64,000 bases of DNA from Phocoena phocoena (Eukaryota; Chordata; Mammalia; Artiodactyla; Phocoenidae): assembly GCF_963924675.1 (NCBI RefSeq), contig NC_089232.1, forward strand, positions 39,832,659-39,896,658, in the 5' to 3' direction. Shown here in pieces: positions 21,693 through 32,993 of this stretch. The notes below the pieces were generated by a model. It searched no databases. It worked only from the letters and a program-made list of their open reading frames with translations, and was not told the origin of the DNA. Position numbers and translations under genes: made by a program. Numbering within the stretch: the first letter of the stretch is position 1; each line of letters starts with the position of its first letter.

Positions 21693-24600
21693 AGAACATT
21701 CTGGATGCCTGTCTTCAAAATCTGTGAGCAACTGAGACACCCCACCCCCCACCCCCTGTGACCAAAGGATGACTGCATCACTATTTCCCTCGGTGTGATT
21801 TGCACAAACACACATACTCATGCACACATTCACACATAATCATCATAGGCTTTAGTGATAGAAAGATGAGAAAATATCTGGGTCCTGCAAAAGTTAGAAA
21901 AACGAAAATGTCCCAAACCAATGAGCCTTGGAGAAAAATTATGGTAGTTTTTCAGCCTGAAGGTCCACTGTGCTGTGGGAGGTCTTTGTGTGAGCCAGAC
22001 TCTGTCCATTAGGAAGGACAATCACAGGGACTTGTAGTGCATGGAAAAGTCCATTTCTTACAGTGAGAGGTGATTTTTGCCTGGAAGGTACTTGGATGGG
22101 TGGTACACATGGATACCCGACCACAGGTTTCCTGGGATGGGGAGGGGAGGGTGGGATAGAGCACAGATAGAAGTGTGGGTGGAGTAGTCCTGGACAGGAG
22201 AATCAAGGTGTAGAGGAAGAGGCCAGGGCTTGAGGGCACCATTGTACTGGGCAAAAAACACCGGGAACCCTCCTGGGATGCAGGACATCATCAAATCTAA
22301 GACTGTGGCCCTTAGCACCCCACCTGGGGTGGGTCAGATTGCCCAGATGCCCGGCGAACAGGACACGCTCAGCCTGGCCAGAGGAGACTTGCAGGCTTCT
22401 GGCCACAGCTGGCAGCAGAGAAGCCTCTGCTTGTTCCTCTCTCCTCTAGCACTGGGTGTCACTGCAGCGAATGAACCAACGAACGTGCATCCCTTTAGAG
22501 ACTGTCTTGGAGCTTGGAATTAATCACCTGGCTGGGGAGGGGGCAGGGTGGAGGCTAGAGGGAGAGCAAGTCAAGAGGAGGGGAGAGAAGGGCCATCCCA
22601 GTTCAACCGTTCCCAAACCCCCTCAGAATCTGACGCTGCATCCTTTGCTGTCCTAAAAGCGTCATTTGTGGAGACAGATGCAAAACCTCGGCTGAATCCA
22701 GGCATTTTGTGCGTTAATGTGCTGCCTTTCAACACCCTGGGGGCTCTATAGGTTGGAATCCCAGACACTTCTATTTACAGAGCCCTCCGAACAGCTTTGA
22801 GAGGCGGTGGCATTTGTGTCATTGTCTCAGAGGCAAGGGCTCTACGTGGGAACGGGGAACATTTGGCCATCACCTCACTGTCCAACAGGGAGCCCCGATC
22901 CCAAAATTTCTGTTTGAATGGGAGCCTGCAGAGGGTCAGTGCAGCACATAGCACAACCTTGTTTCCAGCCTGCAGCCGAGGGGGAAGAGGAAAGAGAGTT
23001 TCTTTTCTCCGTTCTTTTTTCTTTTCTCTTTTCTTCTCAGTCTTTATGCTGTCTTCAGAGTTGGGGGGCTGAATTTTGGATGGTTCTCAAAAGGCATCTT
23101 GTTGTAGTTAAGCGTGTCTCCCCCGTGCTTTTGAATCACACAATGACTTTATTCATGAGGTCACCCCTTTCGAGGCAGTCGATCAGGGAATGAAGAGTCT
23201 AGGTATACAGTAACATCATTACCAGCCAAGCCCAGATCAGGGGTATGAGCAACAGAAGTCGACATCTTCCTCCAAAAAGGATTTATTTGTAAATAATGAG
23301 AAGAAGATAAGTTGTGTGTGACTGTGAGTGTGTGTGTGCGTGCACCATTCGTGGACTGTATCACTGCATAACTCTGGGTGAACACGGTAAGCAACTCGAA
23401 CTTGGTCTTTGTGATCCCTTGTATTTTTATAAATAAACAGAAACATGGAAACAGAGTCACTGAACTCCAGCCCCACCTCCAGAAGGCTCCCCCTTCTCAT
23501 CCCCGTCCTCCTTCTTCCTCTCTCCTCCTGTCCCTTTTCCTCCCTCTCCCTCCCTTCTCCCTCCTCCTTGTCAGACAGTTTCACTTCTGTCATGTTTTAT
23601 CATTTCCGCCTTTAGGTTTTTTTGCCTTACTGAATACCTTTGTAGTGAGGAGTGGGCTTCCTTCCCACCTCTTCTCACTTCTGCCGTTTTTGTGATCTTG
23701 CGGTTTTAATGAGAGCACAGTCAATAACTATGGAGAGGTGCTGAGGACATTACAAAGGAACTTGCCCTTAACAAGTCAACTGTAGACAAGGTGCCAACGG
23801 GATGGACAAGAGGATTAGAGTATTTATGCCAAAATATTAGAAGCACACGCGGAATTAGTTCTCCCGTGTTAGATATTTTACTTTCGGCAAGTCCGTATTT
23901 AAAAATCTGTTATCCTTGTTTTGCTTAAAGTATTACAATAAGCCCTGGATTTTTCACAGTTACACTTGTATATTTTCACAGCTGTTTTAATCAGAAAAAA
24001 TTAATGTGCTTTTGATAGCTCAGAAATCTATCACTAGCAAGAGCTTTGCAAAAAATGTGCTACAGAGCAGAGTGGAATCCTCAACATTATATATTTTGCT
24101 GGCTATTTGAAATTCATAGAATTTCCTCTAAATATTTCCTTTTGCAATTCTTGCCTAAATTAATCTAACAGCTCAGGCTGACTTCTTTGATAATCTCTTT
24201 TGTTATGAATGCAGGGATTGCTATTGTTAACATTCTTTGGGAGCCAAACATGAGCTGTCTGTTACTGGAGGAAAATACAATTGCTATTTTTGCTTGTATC
24301 GGAAGTATTTACTCAAATAAAACATACAACATAATGAAAAGGCAGGGCTGGCAGTCTCCTTGATGGCTTTATGGCCACTGGTTTAGCTACAGTGCTCCCC
24401 TGGATTTTCACAAGGAGCACAGAAAAGAACTTGACTTTTGCTTCTCCAGGTCTGGGACACATACAGATCCACAGACACACACTTGAGTGTCAGGCATGAT
24501 GAGTACACATGGTCTTGGATTCAAATGCTAGGCACACATCCTGCGTAGTGCAAGAGAGGGAACTACCAGGACTAAAGTTCTATGAGTGTACATCAGTGAT

Positions 24601-26069
24601 GATAAGAGCACCCACCCATAATTAAAAACAAAACTCAAAAAAACTAAACTAAAAAACTTGCAACAAGGGAAGGAAAAGATGGGGAAGGGACAAAAGGGAT
24701 GAACAAAAAGTCTTGGTTGCCCCTATCTGCCTAGGAAAGAAGAGGCTGATTTCCAGGGGAGGGAGAATCAGTGGATTAATGTGAACTTTAATACTGAAGC
24801 AGTGTGTATTTATTGCTGGTGACCACAAGACATAAATCTTGCAAGCACAATATACAATACGATGCAGCCCCCAGTTTTTTTTTTCCCCTCTCCAGTCTCA
24901 ATTTGTGTGTAAGTGTGTGTTAAGTGCTGTTGAAAAATAGTGACCTTTAATAAAGGATTGTATCCTGCGACTATTTTCCCAGACACACAGTGACCTTTCA
25001 AACCAGACTGAGGTGAGGGGGTGTGGAGTTTGGACTTTGAACTGGCCAGACCCTGCTGTGCTCCTCTGTTAGCCTGGCCACTTTTTATTGTGTCACCAGG
25101 GAGCGTTCTGTATGCAAAGCAGCCCAGGCTGGCAGCCTGAACCTTTGCAAATCAATTTGTCTGTGAAGGCGAGTCCACTGGAGTGAAAGATGGTCTAACA
25201 GGGCACACTGCCCCCTCTCTTTGTGACATCATTGCCTGTGGTACTTTTGTCAGTCATGTCTGTCCAAAGGACTGTTGGAAGGAGGGGGAATGCTGGGGTG
25301 TGGGGTGAGGGGGTGGGAGGGGTTAATCCTCCTGACCAACTGCAGCCTGAGAGACAAGGGGTGTTCTTCTTAATAGGACAGAGCCGGGGGTAGTCTGCTG
25401 GGCTGTGAGGAGGGCGCCATTTATACCTGATATTGTCGCCTGGCTGTGGTTGCCAGCCCTGCTGTTGCCTCTCTCTCCTGGTCTCAACATGTTACAGGAG
25501 GGGATTACTATCTCCTTGACCAGGAGAGAGCCTGGGTTCAGAAGAAATGTTAAAAATCACAGTAGCATGAGAGTTTGTCCCCCGCCCCACTCTCTGCCCA
25601 TAGCACTGGTGTCCATGGACTCTAACCTTTGGCTGTTTTCCATCGAAGACCCTGAGCTACAATTCTTTCTCATAGCAAACCTTTTCATAAGGGTTAATAT
25701 TATTATTGATCTCCCTAAGTCTTTCCAACACTCAGGACTCTACATTAATCAGTAGGTAAAAATGTGATGGAAAAATTAAATTACTTTGTTCCCTAATTCA
25801 AATTTCTTTGAGAAGTTCCCTTAAAGTTACGGAAATCCTGCATTTTTCATAAAATAGTGGTTAGATCAATTTCTGTGTAAGCAATTAATCATCTTTATAC
25901 TCCATAAAAGATGGGGAGCAAAGCTTGACCTACTCCACACTGCTGACTGGTGAGTCGCCTGGTGAGCAGGCTGGTGGGAGGACCGCAAACTCTGGAGCCT
26001 TGTATAGGTTTAAAAGGTAACTCTCCTCGGAACCCTTTAAGAGGAGGAGCACATGAGGGTGGTCACCCC
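21693..26069. other. low-repeat block with candidate conserved noncoding elements
   Basis: 4.4 kb with no recognised interspersed repeat, only a CT-rich run (23490-23572) and a short GT run (about 23322-23343). The 23820-24370 stretch is balanced, A/T-leaning and free of decay signatures. The 25040-25260 stretch has POU-like sites (atgcaaa near 25113, ttgcaaat near 25145) and a CTCF-like 'tcaccagggagcgtt' near 25093. Many overlapping frames of 60-120 codons on both strands have no domain similarity. No exon recognised. Confidence 0.35.
23490..23572 (+). repeat. pyrimidine-rich tract
   Basis: C/T-dominated run (cctccttcttcctctctcc and similar). It accounts for the overlapping 105- and 118-codon frames on both strands here. 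Confidence 0.8.
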
Positions 26070-26330
26070 GACCAGCTCTGGAGGTGGATGAGCTTGAGCT
26101 CTAATTCTCGCTGTCACTTGCCAAATTATGGGAACTTTGGCAAGTTACAAATTCCCTTTAAGCCTTGGTTTCCTTGTCTGTAAAACAGGAATGATAAGAA
26201 TAGCTCCCTCATGGGGTTCTGGTGAGGATGAAGAGTTAAGGCATGCATGCTGCTTAGCAGAGTGCTGGCACTCGGTTGGCACTCAGGTGTTAGCCCTGGT
26301 AAGAACAGCGTATGAGATGATGATTGAGGT
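26070..26330 (+). repeat. MIR SINE
   Basis: 'gagcttgagctctaattct', 'gcaagttacaaattccctt', 'cttggtttccttgtctgta' and 'gcagagtgctggcactcgg' run in forward MIR order. Confidence 0.75.
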
Positions 26331-28464
26331 GAAGTGCTAAGCGGGATGTAATTGTACCCATGGATGAAGTGTATACAGCTAGGGTTTTGAATACCTTTAT
26401 CATCCATGAGACACTTGTTGCACTTTAAAGATCTTAGGATGTTTGGGCAGAAGTTGTGTTTCATTTTGCAGATTATCATGCTGGTTTTAAGGCTATTGAC
26501 ATATGTACCATATATGTAGCATTGTATATATATATTATATTTGTGCTATACACAGCATTTTTTTCTGACTACAAATCTGTTTTCAGTAATAACCCCCAAG
26601 CACAGGACACTACAATTTATTTGTGTATCATATCTTTTCTACATGGGATCACAGGATGATTTGCAGAGAGTCAGTGGTGAGCTGACAGGGAGAAAACGTT
26701 TTGGGGGAAGGATTAGAGAGGAAAAGTTACTGTGAGGTAAGACTAGCCATCCATTTGTAAAGAACACAGACGTGACTGGCATGGGCTCAGGTCTGAAAGA
26801 AAAATTCCAAAAACTATATGATTTTTAAGTTGAGTTTCACTGTAAAAGTGGTGAAGGGGAATTGGTTGGCTGTGTCTCATTTTGAGGGGAAAATTTTTTT
26901 ACTGACCCTTTTATTTAAGAACTCACAACCAAGGGAAGAGTAATGGGGGATTTGAGAAGGATTATGGACACAGGTAGGGATTTCAGAGAGGCCCAAAGTA
27001 AGATGGAATGTTCTAGGTGATGAAAAGGAAGTATTAGAGGCAAAAAGCTGAGAATGAGGTCAAGTATCAGATAGTGGAAGCAAAGTTAGGATCCTAGGAT
27101 CTCTTAAAAATAGTAATAAAACACAACAAACAAACAACCTCCCAAACAGGATAATGCAGAAACAAAACAGTCCTCTAAGCCACAAGTTAGTGGTGTAAAA
27201 TGAAGACCTTGAAAGAGCAAGCAAAACAAAGAACCCAAACAAAGAAAAAACTTATATTGAGCATTCCTTATGAAGCATTGAAGACTCTGGGATTGAAAGC
27301 AGATATAATGTTTAGTATGGAAGCAATTAATGCTATATTCCAGAAAATGAAGAGAGGATGATAAAAGCAGGACGTGCAAGTTCAATAGGATCTTGTTTTC
27401 TCGTTTTCGGATTCAGTTATCCAAGGTGTCACATCATATTTCCTGGATGATAAAACTAGATGTTTCCAAAGCCTAAACCAACAAAAGCAGCATCTGAGGT
27501 GGGCTGCTTTCTGGTTCCTTGGCTTCAAGTCACCTTACAAAGAGTTCCATTGCACTCCCTAAGTGAGAGGTGAATCAAGATGGCTGTAGCCAAGCCTGGA
27601 CAAGGCCAGGCTGAGAAGTGGGGCAAGGGGGAGTAAGTTATTGGGAAAAGATGAGAAACTGTTCTTAGGAAATCTGGCAGTGTTGATAGCATTAAAAGTG
27701 CTTAGGCATAATGCTTCCAGGGTAACCAGGGGCTGAGCTGGAAAAAGTGGTAAGGGAAGTTGGAAGTAGTGTGGCCTCTGTGAACCTGTTAGATTCTGCT
27801 CTGTTTTTCTTAGATCTTGGGAAACCCTTGTTGAGTCATCTCCTTCAGCTGCTTATGAATAAAAGGGATTACATTATCTCGAAGTCCTCTGAAACAGTGA
27901 GAGAAAGTTGATGACTGTTATCAACTGGAATTATGGAGAAAAGTGAGAAGAGATTAGGAATCCATAATGAGACAATAGAAGGGCATTTGTCACCTAGGGC
28001 AGGGCAGCCATTTGCCAGACAGAAGTGAAAGTCTGGGTGAAAGTGATCTGGGAGGAGGTGACTGGTAGGACCACAGACCTTTATTAGGGAAAGGAAACTG
28101 AGACACTGTCTTTCTCCCTCTGTCCACAAAGGAGGGATCATGGAGCCATTTTCTGCTATTCTTTGGCCATAACATGTGTTCTGGCAGGGGCCATGTTTTG
28201 GGACCCAGTCCAGTTTGTACTCTAAATGTCCCTGAGGCATGCACATCTTAATCAGTTTAAGGCAATGTGTTATGAGGAGAGTAAGAAGTGGAAAAGAGCA
28301 GGGCCCCTTATCCTAATATACTCAGCTTGGTGATTTTAATTATTCATCAAATAAGAAGCCAGTGTCTCATCTGGCATCTCTAACAGCAGGGTGGGAGCTT
28401 CCTGGTGGTTTCCAGCTGCTCAGACAGGATGCTCATGATTTCTGGACAAGGTGTTGGGCGTATT
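26331..28464. other. unique noncoding sequence, no gene seen
   Basis: No repeat recognised. Small frames of up to 125 codons (27869-28246, minus) carry no family signature. Confidence 0.4.
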
Positions 28465-28555
28465 ATATGAGATCCTTTCTGCGAATGTAGCTAGCACAAT
28501 GCCTGATGAGGACAAGGTGCCCAGTGAGTGGGAACTGTATCATTACACTGCTACA
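28465..28555 (+). repeat. possible MIR 3' tail
   Basis: 'agctagcacaatgcctgat' and 'gtgcccagtgagtgggaac' resemble the MIR tail (cttagcacagtgcctggcac...). The core is not visible. Confidence 0.35.
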
Positions 28556-29059
28556 CTTAATTGTACACTGTCTTTTCAGTCACAGTGTGACGCCTTGAGT
28601 GTAGGGCCTGTATCTCTACAGTAACATTCCCCAGACTCTGGGACAAGACTGACATGCAGTGGCCAGAAACTTAGCAAGTGGGATGACCTTGCCATCTAGG
28701 TATTGAAGGGGTGGGAGAAGGAGGATAAGAGGCTTCAAAAGAGATCCCCCAGCTGTTGGGAAGGGCAGTGTGTGGGTGGTGGGAGAGGACATATGGGTGG
28801 TTAATATTTTTTCTGAATCCTAGTGAACTTTATCCAAGTGTCTCTTCTGCTTAGAGCTTATCTGATTTCCACAAGGGCCATGGAAAGCTGCTCAGGCTGG
28901 GTGCTTTCCTGGATTTATAGCTGTGGATACGAATGTCCCAGGACAGTGCCTGTCCTCAGTTAGATGGGAGTTAGGATTAAAAGCCAAAGAATTTTACTCT
29001 GTGTAGCACTCTGCCATTTTGCAAGTGCGTTCATAAAGTGGATCTCCAGGTAGAGTTGC

Positions 29060-29250
29060 CAAAGAGAGTACAAAATACCCAGTTATATTTGAATTTCAGA
29101 CAAATAAGCAATAATCTTTTAATATATGTCTGCCCAGAATATTGCACGGGACATACTTAGACTAAAAAACTATTTGTTTTTTATCTGAAATTCAAAGGTA
29201 GTTGGGTGTCCTGTGTTTTCTGTTTTTTCCCCTTAAGTCTGACAGTGCTA
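29060..29250. mobile_element. palindromic DNA-transposon-like repeat
   Basis: Arms 'ttgaatttcagacaaataa' (from 29090) and 'tttttatctgaaattcaaa' (from 29178) are inverted copies around a centre at about 29143 ('cagaatattgcacgggaca'). Outer arms 'agagtacaaaatacccagt' and 'gggtgtcctgtgttttctg' also pair loosely. This is a nonautonomous palindromic repeat I recognise as widespread in mammals but cannot name with certainty. Confidence 0.6.
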
Positions 29251-29264
29251 TCTCCAGGTGGAGG

Positions 29265-29485
29265 ACTGGAATGATGGTTAAAGCACAGACACTGTTAACG
29301 TAGACATGGTTTGTACTCCTGGCTCTGTAACTTGGCAGCTTTAAGTTTTGGGTAAGGTTTCTTTTCTAAAATGCGACCAGAGTTTTCTGGCCTGTGTGCC
29401 AGGCCATGCTGTGAGAATGTAATGAGAGGATGCATGTAAAGTCTCAGTGCATAGTGCCTGCTAAGGAAGCTGTAGTTACTGTTAT
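29265..29485 (+). repeat. MIR SINE
   Basis: 'gatggttaaagcacagaca', 'actcctggctctgtaactt' and 'catagtgcctgctaaggaa' give forward MIR order with moderate decay. Confidence 0.65.
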
Positions 29486-30019
29486 CCTCTCATTGGAGCC
29501 TGGTGGTGGCCTGGAAAAAGGCAGCCAGGCATTTCTCTACCTATGTAGTGGAGATGTCTCAGGCTTTTGATTGCCAGTTCAGCTTTTCATACTAGGTTGG
29601 TAATACTAGGCTTTTGTTTTGCTGCCGTCTTGACGTGGAAAAGCAGACTCTGCTGCAGAAGCGCCTGGTGCTACCTGTCTTCTTAGAGCAGGGAGAGCAG
29701 GCCTCTCCCTCACACATCCAACCAGGAGGCTGGTGAGTCCCTTTGCCCATCAGCTACTGCAGCCAGCAGGGAAGAAGGGGGCATTTTCCCCAGGGGTTTC
29801 GGTCATGAGCCTTTGATGCTGCAGGCTATGACCCAGGTCACAGCAGGCTGAGAAGCACTACCTGAAAACACCCTTCCCATACCCATCAGAGGCCCTGCTC
29901 AAGAGGAATCCATGGCTCAGTTCTTGGCACCCACTTGTGCAGGACAGCCTAATCCATACTTGTTCCTGGACTAATTTACATGCCCCTCCTGGGAAGTAGA
30001 TATGTTACGAGGACACTCT
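29486..30019. other. unique noncoding sequence, no gene seen
   Basis: No repeat or exon recognised up to the left TSD of the next SINE. Confidence 0.4.
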
Positions 30020-30030
30020 GGGTGCAAGTT
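30020..30030 (+). repeat. CHR SINE target-site duplication, left copy
   Basis: gggtgcaagtt, repeated exactly at 30391-30401. Confidence 0.85.
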
Positions 30031-30390
30031 TTTTTTTTTTTTTAAATAAATTTATTTGTTTATTTTTGGCTGCGTTGGGTCTTTGTTGCTGCACACAGGC
30101 TTTCTCTAGTTGCAGCGAGTGGGGGCTACTCTTCGTTGCAGTGCGCGGGCTTCTCATCACGGTGGCTTCCCTCATAGTGGATCACAGGCTCTAGGCACGT
30201 GGGCTTCACTAGTTGCGGCACGTGGGCTCAGTAGTTGTGGCTCATGGGCTCTAGAGCACAGGCTCAGTAGTTGTGGCGCGTGGGCTTAGCTGCTCCGCAG
30301 CATGTGGGATCTTCCCGGACCAGGGATTGAACCCGTGTCCCCTGCATTGGCAGGCAGATTCTCAACCACTGTGCCACCAGGGAAGCCCCC
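30031..30390 (-). mobile_element. CHR-type tRNA-derived SINE, long form
   Basis: 360 bp reversed: T-run, 'ggctgcgttgggtctttgt', a central 'gtagttgtggcgcgtgggc', the B-box block 'gattgaacccgtgtcccct', and the head 'ccaccagggaagcccc'. The 11-bp TSD is exact. The extra segment next to the tail, absent from the short copies, defines the long form. Confidence 0.95.
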
Positions 30391-30401
30391 GGGTGCAAGT
30401 T
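30391..30401 (+). repeat. CHR SINE target-site duplication, right copy
   Basis: Second exact copy of gggtgcaagtt. Confidence 0.85.
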
Positions 30402-30915
30402 GATAGAAACCCAACTTAAGCAAAAGGGAGATCTGGGGTCCCATAACTCAGTCTTCAGCAGAGCAGCAGGGGCTGCCTTAGGAATCACTGCAGCCAGGGC
30501 TCGACTGTGGTCAATTCTCAAGTTCTGTCATCTGTTTTTTTCCTTCATTTTCTCTAAACACAGATGGTTTCTCTCTTCCAAAAGAGAACAGGCAGCTCCT
30601 GATTTTCATGCTTACACCCTTAAATTCAGAGAGGGAGGAGTTCCTCTCTGCCAGTTCCAGTTAGAAAAATATATGGGGAAGGATCTTGTTGCCCCAGCTT
30701 GGGTTATCCCTGGACCAATCATTGTGACCAGAGAGATGGGTTGCTCATCTTTATGGTTATCCTTGGACGAATCATTGTAGCCAGAGGGATGAGATACTCG
30801 GCCCTGATCAGAACCGTTGGTTATGCTGGGAGAAGAGCAGTTTCCAAAGAGTTGGATGGGGGAGTGTTATTATCAGAAGAAGGAAGTGTTGATGCCTGTG
30901 CCTCCTTGTAAATGA
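30402..30915 (+). repeat. probable old interspersed repeat with 53-bp internal repeat
   Basis: 'cctggaccaatcattgtga' and 'cagagagatgggttgctca' resemble the 3' region of an old L1M-type element as I remember it. The ~45-bp segment at 30702-30746 is repeated imperfectly at 30755-30800 (period 53). Family assignment is weak; the internal repetition is plain. Confidence 0.35.
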
Positions 30916-31129
30916 AGAGTTCAGAGCAAGGAGGGGCTGGGTTGGGTTGGACTGGTTGGATGATCTTCATAAGGTGGGAGGTCACCTGGGTCATGGAGAT
31001 AGGCTTACTGACCTCTAGTTCGCTCTCTGCTGGACCATACATCATTCTGGTTTGATCTGGGCAGTCAGATAACTTCCAAAGAAAAAACGGAGGTATGCTT
31101 GTGACTTTCAGTACTTAAGGGGGTAATTA

Positions 31130-31252
31130 CATCTGTGGACATTCCACTAGGCATTTACTTGATGCCAAGTAAAGTACTAAGCACCTTAGGAGTTTCAAAA
31201 TCAACAGAAGACAAGATCCCATCCTTTGAGGAATTCATAAGCTTCTTAGGTC
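31130..31252 (-). repeat. L2 LINE 3'-end fragment
   Basis: 'taggcatttacttgatgcc', 'aagtactaagcaccttagg' and 'caagatcccatcctttgag' follow the reversed L2 terminus. Confidence 0.55.
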
Positions 31253-31254
31253 GA

Positions 31255-31873
31255 CAAGATGTCCACATGTGAAACACTTAGAATACCCTTTAAGGAAGTG
31301 CCAGAGAACAGGCTCTGAGCTCTGTGACACATCAGGATGTGGGGATTGGGCCTTGGGCTGAAAGAAACGGGGAGGCTGCCTAGGGGGATTTGAGCTGGGG
31401 CTTGGAGAACAAAGTGTAAGGTGAATGCAGAGGCTGAACTCACAAATAATAAAAGTTAAAATTTTTTTATTGTGCCTTAGGATAGATAAATGAAAACTGG
31501 GTTTTGTGAAGGCTGTAGCCAGGGTGGATGCTGCCTTAGGATGAAGATCCAGATTTCTTGTCCCCCAAAATATGAAAAAATTTGTTTTTTTAACCAAGCT
31601 AAAACTTGGGGTTTGGCAAAGAGCAATTTGATTTCTATGGATATCTGTGCTTTGCTAATGTGCTAGGAGATACTTAGCTATGGATCATGTATTGATAAAT
31701 AAACGCAGAATAGGGAAAATCACTGATACTTTTTATCTTAAGCAAGCTAAAACTTGTTTATGAATGAATAAACGGGAAAGGGAAAATGTTAAGAGAGAAA
31801 CCTTTAAAAAGACCACACAGGCAAAAGTTTTCATGAATATTGTGAGGATACAGGAAGCAGCAGATGTGCGGGA
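31255..31873. other. unique noncoding sequence, no gene seen
   Basis: A-rich in parts. Open frames of 120 and 65 codons on the minus strand (31235-31597 and 31246-31443) overlap each other and lack motifs. Confidence 0.4.
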
Positions 31874-31888
31874 AAGAACAGGATTTTT
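31874..31888 (+). repeat. CHR SINE target-site duplication, left copy
   Basis: aagaacaggattttt, 15 bp, repeated exactly at 32215-32229. Confidence 0.9.
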
Positions 31889-32214
31889 TTTTTGACTGAG
31901 TTGGATCTTCATTGCTGCACTCGGGCTTTCTCTAGTCACGGCGAGTGGGGGCTACTCTTTGTTGCGGTGCGCGGGCTTCTCACTGTGGTGGCTTCTCTTG
32001 TTGCAGAGCATGGGCTCTAGGCGCAAGGGCTTCAGTAATTGTGGCTCGCGGGCTCAGTATTTGTGGCTTGTGGGCTCTAGAGCACAGGCTCAGTAGTTGT
32101 GGCGCATGGGCTTAGCTGCTCCGCAGCATGTGGGATCTTCCCGGACCAGGATCAAACCTGTGTCCCCTGCACTGGCAGGAGGATTCTTAACCACTGCGCC
32201 ACCAGGGGCGTCCC
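31889..32214 (-). mobile_element. CHR-type tRNA-derived SINE, long form
   Basis: Reversed element: short T-run, 'gagttggatcttcattgct', 'tcagtagttgtggcgcatg', then 'gcgccaccaggggcgtccc'. The 15-bp TSD is perfect. It lies only 20-30 bp from the MIR that follows. Confidence 0.95.
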
Positions 32215-32229
32215 AAGAACAGGATTTTT
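32215..32229 (+). repeat. CHR SINE target-site duplication, right copy
   Basis: Second exact copy of the 15-bp site. Confidence 0.9.
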
Positions 32230-32234
32230 AAAGT

Positions 32235-32425
32235 CTAGAGGATCCTGGTTCGAATTCTACCTCTGCAGCTTACTAAGGGGCATGAGACTGGCATATAAAA
32301 GGGGAATAAGGATGGTACTTCAGAGGATTTTATTTTTGAGGATGCAATAGATTAGCTATGCAAAATACTTAGGGTGGTACTTGGCAAGCAGTAAAGACTC
32401 AATAAGTTGTTTTAATTATTGTTGT
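32235..32425 (+). repeat. MIR SINE
   Basis: 'ggatcctggttcgaattct', 'acctctgcagcttactaag' and 'cagtaaagactcaataagt' are in forward order. The copy lies head-to-head with the reversed MIR at 32470-32660. Confidence 0.65.
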
Positions 32426-32469
32426 GAAATATAAACTAGTTGTGGGCAGTTGGAGGAGGAACCATTGTG

Positions 32470-32660
32470 GTTCAATGCCTATTATGTGCTGGACACTGGA
32501 TTATGTAGTGTTTTTACATGAATGATTAAATATCATTGCCACAAAAGACATGTGAGGAGGATACTGTGATTTTCATTTCAGAGATGAGGAAACTCAGCCC
32601 CAAGGAGGTTAAGGGGCCCCAGCCAGATCAGTTTGAACCAGGGTGTGTCTGAATCCAGAA
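32470..32660 (-). repeat. MIR SINE
   Basis: 'cctattatgtgctggacac', 'gagatgaggaaactcagcc' and 'ccaaggaggttaaggggcc' follow reversed MIR order. Confidence 0.75.
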
Positions 32661-32924
32661 TCTTGTTTTCTTTTCCTTATGGGGCAGATCAAAGGTGGCT
32701 GGTGGGGATCCACCTTTGGATCCAGGCGATTTCCAGGCCAGGGCCCTGCATTGTAGACTCTTCGTTCAGATGCCTTAGAAGGAACCCAGAAGGTTGGAGG
32801 TGAGGGGGCAGTGATCCACACCCAGTGGAAATGGTTGGTAAAGGCAAGATGTAGGTGGGCAGTCTTTTCTTGAGCCAAACTCCATAATGAGCTCCTGACA
32901 CCAGCATTTTCCCAGGAATGCCAG

Positions 32925-32993
<69 letters not shown>

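Noticed and set aside
23237..23695. Glu/Arg-rich 118-codon minus frame and Ser/Pro-rich 105-codon + frame
   Set aside because: Both come from the pyrimidine-rich tract at 23490-23572.
30031..30390. Possible tRNA gene from the B-box-like block
   Set aside because: The block belongs to the tRNA-derived head of a CHR SINE; no cloverleaf with intact arms is visible.
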